This document shows, piece by piece, positions 27,448 through 35,851 of a stretch of DNA of 64,000 nt. Every line of letters begins with the position of its first letter. The first letter of the stretch is position 1. The notes beneath the pieces are model-generated. The model worked only from the letters and a program-made list of their open reading frames with translations. It searched no databases and was not told the origin of the DNA. A program made the translations under genes and the position numbers. This stretch comes from an uncultured Collinsella sp. (GTDB lineage Bacteria; Actinomycetota; Coriobacteriia; Coriobacteriales; Coriobacteriaceae): positions 1-64,000 of the forward strand of contig CAUCKA010000002.1 of NCBI GenBank assembly GCA_958443265.1, given 5' to 3'.

Positions 27448-28767
27448 TTACTCGACAGCAGCTGCGGCAGCGGCCTTGGCGGCTTCCTTGGCAGCCTTCT
27501 TGGCCGCTTTCTTTGCAGCCTTCTCGGCAGCCTGCTCTTCCTCGATCTTGCACTGGTAGTTATCGGCAGCCTTAAAGAACGGGAACCACAGAATCGCGGC
27601 GATCAGCAGGTTGACGCAGACAAGTGCGATATTGCGCACGTCTCCGCCCGACATAAAGAACGCCGAGACCGCATTGGGCAGGAAGTTCATATCGAAATTC
27701 TCGACGTGCAGGCTCGCCCAGCCCATGCTCATCCAGAGGTAGGCGTTGGCAGACAGCAGGATAGACTGCAGCACCATGGGGATGAACATAAAGGGGTTGG
27801 CGACGATCGTGGAGAAGACCAGCGGCTCGTTAATGTTGAACAGCGACGGGATAATCGTTGCGCGGCCGAGCGTCTTGTTCTTCTTGGACTTGGCAAAGAG
27901 CATGTAGAAGGCCAACGGAAGCGTTGCGCCCTCGCCGCCGATCATGATGTAGCGAGTAATGCCGTACGCGTTAATGTTAGTGGGAGCGAGGCCTGCGGCA
28001 TAGGCGGCCATGTTCTCGGCAAGAGCAGACTTTTGGATGGACTGCTGGATCGGCGAGAACACCCAGCCGGAGATGCCAAAGAAGTAGAAGGTGTCCATGA
28101 CAAGCGGGATGGCGATGGTGCCGGGCAGCGTCTGGGCAAAGCCGGTAACGGGCGAAAGGATGATCGCGACCGCGCTAAAAACGTCGACCTGGAGCATGTT
28201 GGTAAAGAGCCAAGCCACAAAAAGCGACAGCAGCACCGCAATGATGTTATCGAACCAGTTCTTGACGAAGTCGGGCACGAGGCTGTCCTCGGAAAAGAAC
28301 GTCATGCGCGCCATGCGCTTGTAGATAAAGCCAACGACAAATCCCACGACCATCGCGGTGAACATGCCACCCGCGCCAAACTTGGCCATCTGGAAGACAT
28401 AGCCCTGATCGGTGATGGTGGGGTTCATGCACAGCATAAAAGCGCCTATACCGGTAAAACCGGCAATCATGCTGCGGTCTTTGCGATCTTCCTTGACCGC
28501 AACGTTATGCGGGATGATAAACGCCATGAACATGCCCACGAGGCCAAACGAGAACGTAGTGAGCGGCGACAGGTCGGGCAGGGCCGGGACAAAGCGACGG
28601 ATAATGTTCCACAGGCTCGGGATGGCCGAGACCATGGAGAAGGGGACGATGTAGAGAACTGCGTCGGAGATAACGCCAAACCAGTAGGTTGAGGTAAGCT
28701 TGTTCATCACGGGGACGACATGCTCGGTGATCCACGCCTGGATCGCTTTCATGACCTTTTGCAGCAT
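27448..28767 (-). CDS. PTS lactose/cellobiose-type IIC permease
   Basis: A 439-residue membrane permease with about ten hydrophobic segments; the family signature region includes SLFNINEPLVFSTIVANPFMFIP. The C-terminal tail (from about 405) is a Lys/Ala-rich run that is probably helical and cytosolic. It overlaps IIB by 19 bases, indicating coupled translation. The beta-glucoside or cellobiose class fits best, given the GH1 downstream; the exact sugar is not determinable. Confidence 0.92.
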   Translation of the reverse strand: MLQKVMKAIQAWITEHVVPVMNKLTSTYWFGVISDAVLYIVPFSMVSAIPSLWNIIRRFVPALPDLSPLTTFSFGLVGMFMAFIIPHNVAVKEDRKDRSMIAGFTGIGAFMLCMNPTITDQGYVFQMAKFGAGGMFTAMVVGFVVGFIYKRMARMTFFSEDSLVPDFVKNWFDNIIAVLLSLFVAWLFTNMLQVDVFSAVAIILSPVTGFAQTLPGTIAIPLVMDTFYFFGISGWVFSPIQQSIQKSALAENMAAYAAGLAPTNINAYGITRYIMIGGEGATLPLAFYMLFAKSKKNKTLGRATIIPSLFNINEPLVFSTIVANPFMFIPMVLQSILLSANAYLWMSMGWASLHVENFDMNFLPNAVSAFFMSGGDVRNIALVCVNLLIAAILWFPFFKAADNYQCKIEEEQAAEKAAKKAAKKAAKEAAKAAAAAAVE

Positions 28768-29108
28768 GTTGTCCCCTCCCAGTCTTCGTCAAGCAGGTCG
28801 TAGGCATCCTCGAGGATGCTCTCGCCGTCGAGCGCCGCGTAATAGTCGGGGTCGATGGCCATGACCTTCACGCCGTGAGATGCCACTTGAGACTGGATCT
28901 CGGGCACCTCGGAGGCGAAGTGCGGACCGAGCAGGAGGACGTCGATCTTGTCGGCGTAGTCCATAATCTCAGACTTACTGACTGCCTTGATGGTGCAGTC
29001 AAGACCCTTGGACTTTGCGACCTTGCGCATGCCTGCCGCCATAAAGCCGGTCGAGGCACCGATGCCGCAAGCGAGGAGAATGCGAACGGTGCCGTTCTCA
29101 TCTGCCAT
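28749..29108 (-). CDS. PTS lactose/cellobiose-type IIB component
   Basis: A 119-residue IIB. The phosphorylated cysteine is in RILLACGIGASTGFM (Cys14). Start at 29108 chosen because GGAG precedes it and the family begins just before the first beta strand; an upstream in-frame start would add 55 unrelated residues. First gene of the operon, divergent from the PRD regulator at 29411. Confidence 0.92.
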   Translation of the reverse strand: MADENGTVRILLACGIGASTGFMAAGMRKVAKSKGLDCTIKAVSKSEIMDYADKIDVLLLGPHFASEVPEIQSQVASHGVKVMAIDPDYYAALDGESILEDAYDLLDEDWEGTTCCKRS

Positions 29109-29410
29109 GGGGCACTCCTTTCCCAATAAGCGGGCTCGAGGCAGCTCCGATGCCGCTGCGATCCCCGCTGTGTTCTTGGGCGCCCGTGTCGACCCGGCCG
29201 CCCTTGACCGTGACTGCACTATACGCGGCGGAGGGCTCTTGCCGCCAACCGACTTTTTGCCGCATAGCGGCAAGGCAGCAGATTTTCCGCCCGCACGGCA
29301 AGCCGGGCGATTTTCCGCTTGGGCGGCAAATTAGAAAAGACACCCTTTCTTAACCTGAGATACCATGGGGCGGTACACCCTGTCTGCCGTTCATCTCTTG
29401 GAGGAAAGCC
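29109..29410. promoter_or_regulatory. Divergent control region of the PTS operon and its regulator
   Basis: A 302-base gap with repeated TTGCCGC/GCGGCAA boxes: a perfect 17-base palindrome TTGCCGCATAGCGGCAA at 29257-29273, TTGCCGCCAA at 29239, ACGGCAAG near 29295 and GGGCGGCAAA at 29321. The words GATTTTCCGC also occur twice (from 29281 and 29309). These are probable operator sites for the adjacent regulator. Confidence 0.6.
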
Positions 29411-31381
29411 ATGGCGAGCGCCAAGCAGAACCGCATCAACCGCATGATCGACGTGCTCGAAAACAGCAGCTCATGGGTGTCTTCCTCGATGCTTGCCGGC
29501 CTTTTGGGCGCGAGTGAGCGAAGCATCCGCAACTATGTTGCAGAGGTCAACGAGACCGGTACGCGACATATCGAATCGTCTAAAGAGGGCTATCGCCTTG
29601 CCACGGCGGCGCCGGCTGCCGCCAGCGCTTCCGCTAGTTCTTGCGAAGGTGTCAATACCCTCCCCGCGAACGCGGACTCCAGGCGCGACTTTACTATCTC
29701 CCGCCTTGTCAACGCATGCGATGGACTCTCCGTCTTTGATATCGCCGATGAGCTCTTTATCAGCGAGAGCACGTTTCAGAGCTCCGTGATGCCGCAGGTG
29801 CGCGCGCTCGTTCGGCAGTTCGACCTCAATGTCGAGACACACGACTACCGCATGAAACTCACGGGGCGAGAGGCCGACAAGCGCAAGCTTCTCGGCCACA
29901 TAGCCACCCACAACTCCTATGGCTATTTCACCTCAACCAAAACGCTCGAAAACATGTTTCCCGACTTTGACGTGCAGGCAACCCTCTCGAGCTTGGTCGC
30001 GATCTGCCAGCGCTCGGATCTATTTATCAACGGCTACGCGCTCTCCAACCTGCTCGTGCACCTGTTAGTGATCATCATCAGGCTCACCTCGAACAACGAG
30101 CTCAGCGAGGTGGACGGCCCCATCGACGCAGACGGCCTAGTGACACAACTCGGGCAGCGCGAACAGATCGTACGCTGCGCCCAGCGCATTGCCGCCTACT
30201 TTGAGAAGGAGTTTGGTTGTGCCATCCCACGCGACGATTTTCAGCAGATTCTGCTGCTTTTGGCGCTTTCCGTCGAGCGTTGCGATTTTGACGAGCTCAG
30301 CCGCGAGAAGCTCTCAAGCATCATTGACCGCGAATTTGTAGACATGGTTCTGGGGATCCTCGACGAGTGCGGAAAGCGCTACGACCTGCCACGCTTTATC
30401 GACGAGCCCATGCGCCTACAACTCGTCCTGCATATGTTTAACGCCTACCAGCGCGCCGTCTACCGCGTAAGCTACCCCAACCCGCTCGCCGCGCAGATCA
30501 AAAGCGAGTACGCACCGGTCTACGACATGGCGGTCTATATCGCCCACCGCTTCTCCACCGCCATGGATATTGAGGTGGGCGAAAACGAAATCGCGTTTAT
30601 CGCCTTTCATATCGGCGCTTACTTTGAGAAGTTCTCCGCACCCGACGGCGCCGTCACCTGCACAGTGATTATCGAGGAGTACCACGACTTTGCACGAAGG
30701 CTCGTCGACGACCTCAAGACCGAGTTTGGCGATGACATAAGCGTTGTCGCCGTGATGAGCTGCGATAGTTACCTGGCCAATCCGCCCGAAAGCGATGCGG
30801 TAATCACCACAATCGACGTGCCGGTTTGTGGAGGCACCACCAAAGTCTTGATCGGACCCATCCTCACTAAGCAAAACGTGCGAAAGATCCGCGACCGGCT
30901 TTGCGCCATCCAGGAGCGGCGGCGGCGCCTCTATGCCCAGGGCCTTTTGGGGCGTCTGCTGCAGCCGGGGCTGTTTATACGCAACATAGACGTAGTCGAC
31001 GCCACAAGCTGCATCGACCAAATGGGGAAGCTTTTGGCTGTTCAGGGGCTCGCAACGCCTGAGTTTATCGCTGACGTGCATCTGCGTGAGAGCGTCTCAT
31101 CGACGGCGTTTACTGACAGCCTCGCCATACCCCACGCGATCTCGGTATATCCCAAGCGCTCGTTTATCGCTGTGGCCCACAATGACACCCCGATTCCCTG
31201 GGGACGCCACGACGTGCGGTTTGTGCTGCTCATAGGCATCGCACAGGAAGATATGGGGCTCTTTAGAGATGTGCTCGACCTGATTATCGAAGTGTTCTCC
31301 TCGGTAGAGACCACGATGAGGCTCATGCAGACCGACACGTTCGAAGAGTTTCTGGCTGCGTTTACGCACGATATCGGATAA
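29411..31381 (+). CDS. PRD-containing transcriptional activator (LicR/MtlR type)
   Basis: A 656-residue regulator. Domains in order: N-terminal helix-turn-helix (about 1-60), a second winged helix (about 80-150, DIADELFISESTFQSSV), two PTS regulation domains (about 170-390, with histidines in NLLVHLLVIIIRL, LVLHMFNAYQRA and IAFIAFHIGAYFEK), an EIIB-like domain (VAVMSCDSYLANPP) and a fructose-type EIIA domain (FTDSLAIPHAISVYPKR). Phosphorylation by PTS proteins tunes DNA binding. Divergent from the IIB-IIC-IIA-GH1-HPr operon, its most likely target. GGAGGAAAGCC precedes the ATG. Confidence 0.9.
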   Translation: MASAKQNRINRMIDVLENSSSWVSSSMLAGLLGASERSIRNYVAEVNETGTRHIESSKEGYRLATAAPAAASASASSCEGVNTLPANADSRRDFTISRLVNACDGLSVFDIADELFISESTFQSSVMPQVRALVRQFDLNVETHDYRMKLTGREADKRKLLGHIATHNSYGYFTSTKTLENMFPDFDVQATLSSLVAICQRSDLFINGYALSNLLVHLLVIIIRLTSNNELSEVDGPIDADGLVTQLGQREQIVRCAQRIAAYFEKEFGCAIPRDDFQQILLLLALSVERCDFDELSREKLSSIIDREFVDMVLGILDECGKRYDLPRFIDEPMRLQLVLHMFNAYQRAVYRVSYPNPLAAQIKSEYAPVYDMAVYIAHRFSTAMDIEVGENEIAFIAFHIGAYFEKFSAPDGAVTCTVIIEEYHDFARRLVDDLKTEFGDDISVVAVMSCDSYLANPPESDAVITTIDVPVCGGTTKVLIGPILTKQNVRKIRDRLCAIQERRRRLYAQGLLGRLLQPGLFIRNIDVVDATSCIDQMGKLLAVQGLATPEFIADVHLRESVSSTAFTDSLAIPHAISVYPKRSFIAVAHNDTPIPWGRHDVRFVLLIGIAQEDMGLFRDVLDLIIEVFSSVETTMRLMQTDTFEEFLAAFTHDIG

Positions 31382-31382
31382 A

Positions 31383-31464
31383 GGGCTCAACCCGCATCCT
31401 CGACATGATCGTGGGAGAGCAGCTGCCGAGGATCTGCTAGCGGGCGAGCGCTGGCTGGTGCGAC
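31383..31464 (+). repeat. Duplicated hypE 3' end
   Basis: GGGCTCAACCCGCATCCTCG through GAGGATCTGCTAGCGGGCG copies the last 19 codons of hypE, stop included, plus about 20 bases downstream. It starts right after the stop of the PRD regulator. It has no start codon and is not expressed as a gene. The frequent synonymous-like differences from 24295-24374 suggest an old event. Confidence 0.85.
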
Positions 31465-31563
31465 GTGGCTCACTATCCCTGAAGATGTTTTGATTCCAAA
31501 CGTGCCCGACGCGCAAGCCCAGTATTATGGGGTGCGTTTTGGAACCCAATGACGGGAGCTTTC

Positions 31564-32232
31564 ATGGCAGCAGCTTTTTCCCATGTGATCTTTGACCTGG
31601 ACGGCACCATTCTCAACACGCTCGAGGACCTGGCGGCCGCCGGCAACCACACCTGCGAGATGCACGGCTGGCCCCCGTTTGCCGTGGACGAGTACCGCTA
31701 CAAAGTGGGAAACGGCATGCTTAAGCTGGTCGAGCGCTTTATGCCCGCCGAGTACGCAGGCGACATCCGTATGTTTGAGCAGACGCTTGCCGAGTTTAGG
31801 GCTTACTACGGCGAGCACAAGGAGGACCACACCGCTCCCTACGCCGGCACGATTGAGATGCTCGACCGTCTGCGCGCAGCGGGCGTTCAGCTTGCCGTGC
31901 TCACCAACAAGGATCATATTTCGGCAGCCCCGCTTATCGAGAAATACTTTGGCCGCGATCGCTTTGCGTTGGTACAGGGCCGCGTGGACGCATTTCCGCC
32001 CAAGCCCGAGGCACCCGTCACGTTGCATGTAATGAAAGAGCTGGGCGCCGATCCGGCAACCACGCTCTATGTGGGCGATTCCAATGTCGATGTTCTGACC
32101 GGCCACAACGCCGGCCTTAAGAGTGCGGGCGTCAGCTGGGGCTTCCGCGGCCGCGCAGAGCTGGAAGCCGCCGGCGCCGACTACGTGGTAGATACGCAGG
32201 ACGAACTCGCCGAGCTAATCTTGGGCGAGTAG
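31564..32232 (+). CDS. HAD-family phosphatase, phosphoglycolate-phosphatase-like
   Basis: A 222-residue HAD hydrolase. Motif I is VIFDLDGTILNTLED, motif II VLTNKDH, motif III the lysine in FPPKPEAP, and motif IV TLYVGDSNVDVLTG. The helical cap is of the Gph/PGMB class. It dephosphorylates a small sugar-phosphate or phosphoglycolate; exact substrate unknown. Start at 31564 with GGGAG five bases upstream. Stand-alone gene. Confidence 0.88.
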   Translation: MAAAFSHVIFDLDGTILNTLEDLAAAGNHTCEMHGWPPFAVDEYRYKVGNGMLKLVERFMPAEYAGDIRMFEQTLAEFRAYYGEHKEDHTAPYAGTIEMLDRLRAAGVQLAVLTNKDHISAAPLIEKYFGRDRFALVQGRVDAFPPKPEAPVTLHVMKELGADPATTLYVGDSNVDVLTGHNAGLKSAGVSWGFRGRAELEAAGADYVVDTQDELAELILGE

Positions 32233-32278
32233 CGAGCGACACCGCTTAACGCAGCTGCGACAATTCTTCCGCGAGAAA

Positions 32279-32448
32279 AGCGCATCCCGTTTTGGAGCTC
32301 CGGAATGGGATGCGCTTTCCACTTGAGCCCCGTCGGGGAAACGGCATCCCGTTTTGGAGCAATATTCCGGGTCGCACTTTCCGCAACCCACCCCATCCGG
32401 AAACCGCGACCCACTATTCGCCCAAATACCGGCTCGCATTTTCCCGAC
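32279..32448. repeat. Composite palindromic repeat, family E, copy 2
   Basis: Same words as 8309-8478: GCATCCCGTTTTGGAG, CCGGGTCGCA, TTTCCG, CCGGAAACCGCGACCC. The first part forms a hairpin GCGCATCCCGTTTTGGAG against CGGAATGGGATGCGC. It fills the space after the phosphatase gene. Confidence 0.8.
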
Positions 32449-32482
32449 CACCCACGATGCAACGCTGGCGCAAAGCAACCTT

Positions 32483-32536
32483 AGTCATTGGGGACGTTCT
32501 TAAACGACTAGTCAAACAAGAACGTCCCCAATGACT
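32483..32536. repeat. Palindromic repeat, family D, long copy
   Basis: AGTCATTGGGGACGTTCTT and AAGAACGTCCCCAATGACT are perfect complements around ACGACTAGTCAAAC. Contains the GGGGACGT core seen in the other D copies. Confidence 0.85.
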
Positions 32537-32570
32537 ACAAGTGCCACCTAAGCCAGCCAAGGGAACGTCG

Positions 32571-32731
32571 CTGTTTTGGCAACGACAGCGAAAGCCCGCC
32601 AGAGCGAGCAAGGTGCCTTGAAACGAGGCGGCATTGACCTTCTGGTCATGCCGCCGAAGTTGAAAGGCAGATTGCCGCTCTGGCGGGCTTGCAGCGTCGA
32701 GCAGTTACGCGGTTTGGCAAAACCGCGTAAC
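32571..32731 (-). ncRNA. Structured 3' element, copy 1 (after the lipoprotein gene)
   Basis: Starts five bases after the lipoprotein stop codon, on the same strand. Layout: terminal hairpin (32704-32731, loop TGCC), an outer stem (32594-32606 with 32676-32688), an inner imperfect stem, and a hairpin 32627-32655 with loop region GACCAGAAGGTC, then the conserved tail GCTGTCGTTGCCAAAACA. The copy at 41422-41581 has the same layout with different but still paired stems. Could be a functional RNA, a 3' processing signal or a mobile hairpin. Confidence 0.65.
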
Positions 32732-32735
32732 CCCC

Positions 32736-33293
32736 CTAGCTCATCATGGCATTCATCATCTCGTTGGTTGCAGAATCGTCGGCAGACCACTCGCCGTCGT
32801 CATTGCAGGAGTACTTGAAGGTGACCTTGGTGTCCTTGGTCTTAGCAGCCTTGGTCACATCGACCATAACCTGACCGGCCATCTTGTACAGCTCGTCATC
32901 GGAAGGCATCGAATCGAGCGCGGCGACCTTCTCCTGGTACTGGGTGGCAAAATCCTCAACGATCTGGTTCATGGACTTGCAGGTAATGGTGACCTCGGCA
33001 GTCGCGGTGCCCTTGTCCTCGTCGACCGTCACGTCGCCGATCTTGTAGTCAAAGCCCTCGAGATAGCTCTTGGCGTACTCCTTGGGATCGATGCCCAGCT
33101 GCTCAAACTCGTCGCCCGAGGCCTCTTCCAGGCCGGCGAGGAAGTCGTCGCCACCGTTCTTGACCTCGTCAAACTGCGTCGTAAGATCATCGGTGATGAG
33201 CTCCTCAACCGAAGGGCCTCCGCAGCCGGAAAGCACAACTACGCACGCGACCAGAACAGCCACCAGGGGCGCAAGCAGCAGCTTCTTCTTCAT
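32736..33293 (-). CDS. Putative lipoprotein with DUF5105-like features
   Basis: A 185-residue secreted lipoprotein. The signal peptide (MKKKLLLAPLVAVLVACVVV) ends in the lipobox LSGC, so it is lipid-anchored outside the cell. The mature part is acidic, with repeats of EELITDDLTTQFDEVKNG character and a final NEMMNAMM. I assign no function; resemblance to DUF5105-type lipoproteins is only by general layout. Start at 33293 with GGAGG six bases upstream. The structured element 32571-32731 follows the stop. Confidence 0.75.
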   Translation of the reverse strand: MKKKLLLAPLVAVLVACVVVLSGCGGPSVEELITDDLTTQFDEVKNGGDDFLAGLEEASGDEFEQLGIDPKEYAKSYLEGFDYKIGDVTVDEDKGTATAEVTITCKSMNQIVEDFATQYQEKVAALDSMPSDDELYKMAGQVMVDVTKAAKTKDTKVTFKYSCNDDGEWSADDSATNEMMNAMMS

Positions 33294-33472
33294 GACATTC
33301 CTCCCAACAAGCGGCACCGCGCTTCCCGACGCGGTGCACGTCGTAACAATAAGGCCATACTAGCCGCTAACGAACACCCCCGGCAAAGCAAAGGCGCAAT
33401 CGGCTCGATTTAACGTCCGAACGGTTTACCGGTCCGCCCAACGTGCAATAAAACGTTCCGCCGCATTGTAAT

Positions 33473-33504
33473 AAAAAAGGGCGGCCGGATAACCCGACCA
33501 CCCT
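33473..33504 (-). terminator. Terminator after the IIA(Glc)-like gene
   Basis: On the minus strand AAGGGTGGTCGG pairs with CCGGCCGCCCTT (one G-U pair), followed by TTTTATTAC. Lies just past the stop at 33529. Confidence 0.85.
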
Positions 33505-33528
33505 TGCACATCCTTATGTTGCCGCAGT

Positions 33529-34065
33529 TTACTTGCGGACGACCTTGACGATGGCATCGCCGGCGGCGACAGCAGAGTCAGCCTCGACGGCGAGCTCGAC
33601 GTCGGCGAACTCGGCGGTGTTGGACACAGCCACGACGACGCAGTCCTTGTAGCCGGCAGCGGCGATCTTGGCGCGGTCGATCTTGAGCATGGGCTGGCCA
33701 GCCTTAACGACGTCGTCGGCCTTGACGAAGCCCTCGAAGCCGTCGCCGTTCATGTTGACGGTATCGACGCCAACGTGCACCAGAACCTCGATGCCGTTAT
33801 CAGACTGCAGACCCACGGCGTGACCCATGGTGACGGTCACCTTGCCGTCGCAGGGAGCGTAGACCAAGTCGTCCTCAGGCCACACAGCGCAGCCCTTGCC
33901 CAGAACCTCGCCACCAAAGACGGGATCGGGCACGTCGGCCATCTTGATGACCTTGCCCTTGACGGGCGAGCACAGCACGTCGGCGCCGGCAGAAGCAGAG
34001 ATGGAGGCCGGAGCAGCAGCTGCCGCGGGCTCAGCCTTCTTCTTGAACATGTCAAACAGACCCAT
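33529..34065 (-). CDS. PTS glucose-type IIA (Crr-like) protein
   Basis: A 178-residue stand-alone IIA(Glc) domain with a short Ala-rich leader. Key segments are the SPVKGKVI start, a histidine in VTMGHAVGLQSDNG and the active-site histidine in IEVLVHVGVDTVNMNG. It may feed the IIBC permeases of this window (both lack an obvious fused IIA domain) and act as a metabolic regulator. GAGGAGAAAACGT precedes the ATG. It lies downstream of a GH1 gene on the same strand but also has its own promoter-like site at 34115. Confidence 0.93.
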   Translation of the reverse strand: MGLFDMFKKKAEPAAAAAPASISASAGADVLCSPVKGKVIKMADVPDPVFGGEVLGKGCAVWPEDDLVYAPCDGKVTVTMGHAVGLQSDNGIEVLVHVGVDTVNMNGDGFEGFVKADDVVKAGQPMLKIDRAKIAAAGYKDCVVVAVSNTAEFADVELAVEADSAVAAGDAIVKVVRK

Positions 34066-34114
34066 ACGTTTTCTCCTCTTGATTAAGCGCAACGTTTTGC
34101 GCATGCCTATGGTG

Positions 34115-34120
34115 ATTATA
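34115..34120 (-). promoter_or_regulatory. Promoter -10 element before the IIA gene
   Basis: A perfect TATAAT on the minus strand, 50 bases before the IIA start. No clear -35. A small palindrome GCGCAACGTTTTGCGC (34087-34102) follows in the leader. Confidence 0.5.
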
Positions 34121-34216
34121 GTGCCAAATGGCCAAAATACTAAGGTGAGGGTTCGAATCGCAAGCCCTTCCAAGCCCTTCCCAAAACCTTTTCCCCAGCG
34201 GCACTCATATTGTCGA

Positions 34217-35665
34217 TTAATCCAGACCCTCGGTACCGTTGGACTTGATGATCTTCTGATATGCGAAGAAGCTGTCCTTGCGGCGGCGCTCGTAGGTACC
34301 GGTGCCGTCGTCGTACTTATCGACGTGGATGAAGCCGTAGCGCTTGCGCATCTCACCAGTGCCGGCGGAAACCAGGTCGATGGGACCCCACCAGGTGTAG
34401 GCAATCAGGTCAACGCCGTCGGCGATGGCCTCGCCCATGGCCTTGATGTGGCTCTGCAGATAGGCGATGCGGTACGGGTCGTGGATGGAGCCGTCCTCCT
34501 CGACCTCATCGTAAGCGCCCATGCCGTTCTCGACCACCATCAGCGGAATCTCGTAGCGGGCGTAAATCTCGTTGAGGGCGATGCGCAGACCCAGCGGATC
34601 GATCTGCCAGCCCCAGTCGGTGGACTCCAGATAGGGATTCTTGCCGCCAAAGGTCATGTTGCCCTCGGTCATCTCGTGATCCTTGTGGGTGCCCACGGTG
34701 CCGGACATGTAGTAGCTAAAGGTGTAGAAATCGACCTTGCCGTCGGCGATATCCTGCAGGTCGCCGTCCTCCATCACGAGCTCAACGTCATTCTCGGTCC
34801 AAAAGCGCTTGGCGTAGAACGGATACTTGCCGCGCACCTGCACGTCGGAGCAGTACCAGTTCATGGTATTCATCTCCTGCTGCGTGGCGAACACGTCGGC
34901 CGGATCGCATGTGGCGGCATAGGAAAGGATGAAGCAATCCATGTTGCCCATCTTAAACTGCGGGTAGTGCTCGTGGGCATAGCGCACAACACGGCCGCTG
35001 GCCACGAACTGGTGATGCAGGGCCTGCATACGGGCCTGCGGCGTGGTGTGGACCGCCGAAGCCGGGCCCTCAAAGCCCTGGATCATGCTGGTCCCAAAGA
35101 GGTTGCCCATGTCCTGGGTACCGCAGTTGATCTCGTTGAAAGTGAGCCAGAACTTGACCTTGTCCTGATAGCGGTCGAAGACGGTCTGGCAATACTTCTC
35201 AAAGAAGCCGATGAGCTCGCGGCTCGCCCAGCCGTTGTACTTCTCGACCAGGTGATAGGGCATCTCGTAGTGCGACAGGGTCACGAGCGGCTCGATATTG
35301 TGAGCGCGCAGGCAGTCGAAGACGCGGTCGTAGAAGGCGAGGCCGGCCTCGTTGGGCTCGGCATCGTCGCCGTTGGGGAAGATGCGGCTCCAAGAGATGG
35401 ACATGCGGAACATGTTGAAGCCCATCTCGGCGAACAGCGCGATATCCTCCTCGTAGTGATGGTAGAAGTCGATACCGTCATGATTGGGGTAGAAGCGGTC
35501 GGGGTCGATGTCGATCGTGATCTGACGCGGCTCCTTGTAGCTGCCGCCCAAGAAATGGTCGTCGACCGAAGGACCGCGGCCGTCCACGTTCCAAGCACCC
35601 TCAAACTGATTGGCGGCCGTGGCGCCGCCCCAATAGAAACCCTCGGGGAACTTGATGTTTGCCAT
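34217..35665 (-). CDS. Family 1 6-phospho-beta-glucosidase
   Basis: A 482-residue GH1 enzyme. Visible are FYWGGATAANQFEGAW, the acid/base motif FWLTFNEINCG, the nucleophile in LMVVENGMGAYD, and the phospho-sugar loop SAGTGEMRKRYG. It hydrolyses phosphorylated beta-glucosides after PTS uptake. Start at 35665 with AAGGAG seven bases upstream. The IIA(Glc)-like gene follows. Upstream lies a 60-base module shared with the GH1 gene at 52515-53945. Confidence 0.93.
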   Translation of the reverse strand: MANIKFPEGFYWGGATAANQFEGAWNVDGRGPSVDDHFLGGSYKEPRQITIDIDPDRFYPNHDGIDFYHHYEEDIALFAEMGFNMFRMSISWSRIFPNGDDAEPNEAGLAFYDRVFDCLRAHNIEPLVTLSHYEMPYHLVEKYNGWASRELIGFFEKYCQTVFDRYQDKVKFWLTFNEINCGTQDMGNLFGTSMIQGFEGPASAVHTTPQARMQALHHQFVASGRVVRYAHEHYPQFKMGNMDCFILSYAATCDPADVFATQQEMNTMNWYCSDVQVRGKYPFYAKRFWTENDVELVMEDGDLQDIADGKVDFYTFSYYMSGTVGTHKDHEMTEGNMTFGGKNPYLESTDWGWQIDPLGLRIALNEIYARYEIPLMVVENGMGAYDEVEEDGSIHDPYRIAYLQSHIKAMGEAIADGVDLIAYTWWGPIDLVSAGTGEMRKRYGFIHVDKYDDGTGTYERRRKDSFFAYQKIIKSNGTEGLD

Positions 35666-35742
35666 GAGCATCTCCTTTACATCGTGGGTCGATAAGCTGA
35701 GTATCGCCTGCGCACGGGGCGGGCAGAAGCGGGCGCGCCAAA

Positions 35743-35804
35743 CCCGACACTTCTTTTCGCAGCGGCACCCCGCCGCCACCCCGCCCTTGACACTTCCTGA
35801 TACC
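35743..35804 (-). promoter_or_regulatory. GH1 promoter module, copy 1
   Basis: CGACACTTCTTTTCGCA, a GC-rich inverted spacer, then TGACACTTCCTGATACC. The same order and spacing occur at 54024-54087 upstream of another GH1 gene. The word GACACTT occurs twice, about 35 bases apart, like a pair of regulator sites. Confidence 0.65.
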
Positions 35805-35850
35805 TGCCAAAAAGGGACTGCCAAAAAGGGACAGGTTTATTTTGGTCGGT
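35802..35850. repeat. Palindromic repeat, family B, copy with internal duplication
   Basis: ACCTGCCAAAAAGGGACTGCCAAAAAGGGACAGG: the left arm is partly duplicated before the rest of the unit. Otherwise as at 18982 and 39530. It adjoins the end of the AraC gene. Confidence 0.85.
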
Positions 35851-35851
35851 T

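Noticed and set aside
24353..31382. An integrative element with its own integrase between the hypE copies
   Set aside because: All genes between the copies are PTS, glycosidase, HPr, regulator or small membrane genes. No integrase, relaxase or excisionase is seen, so only the flanking duplication is reported.
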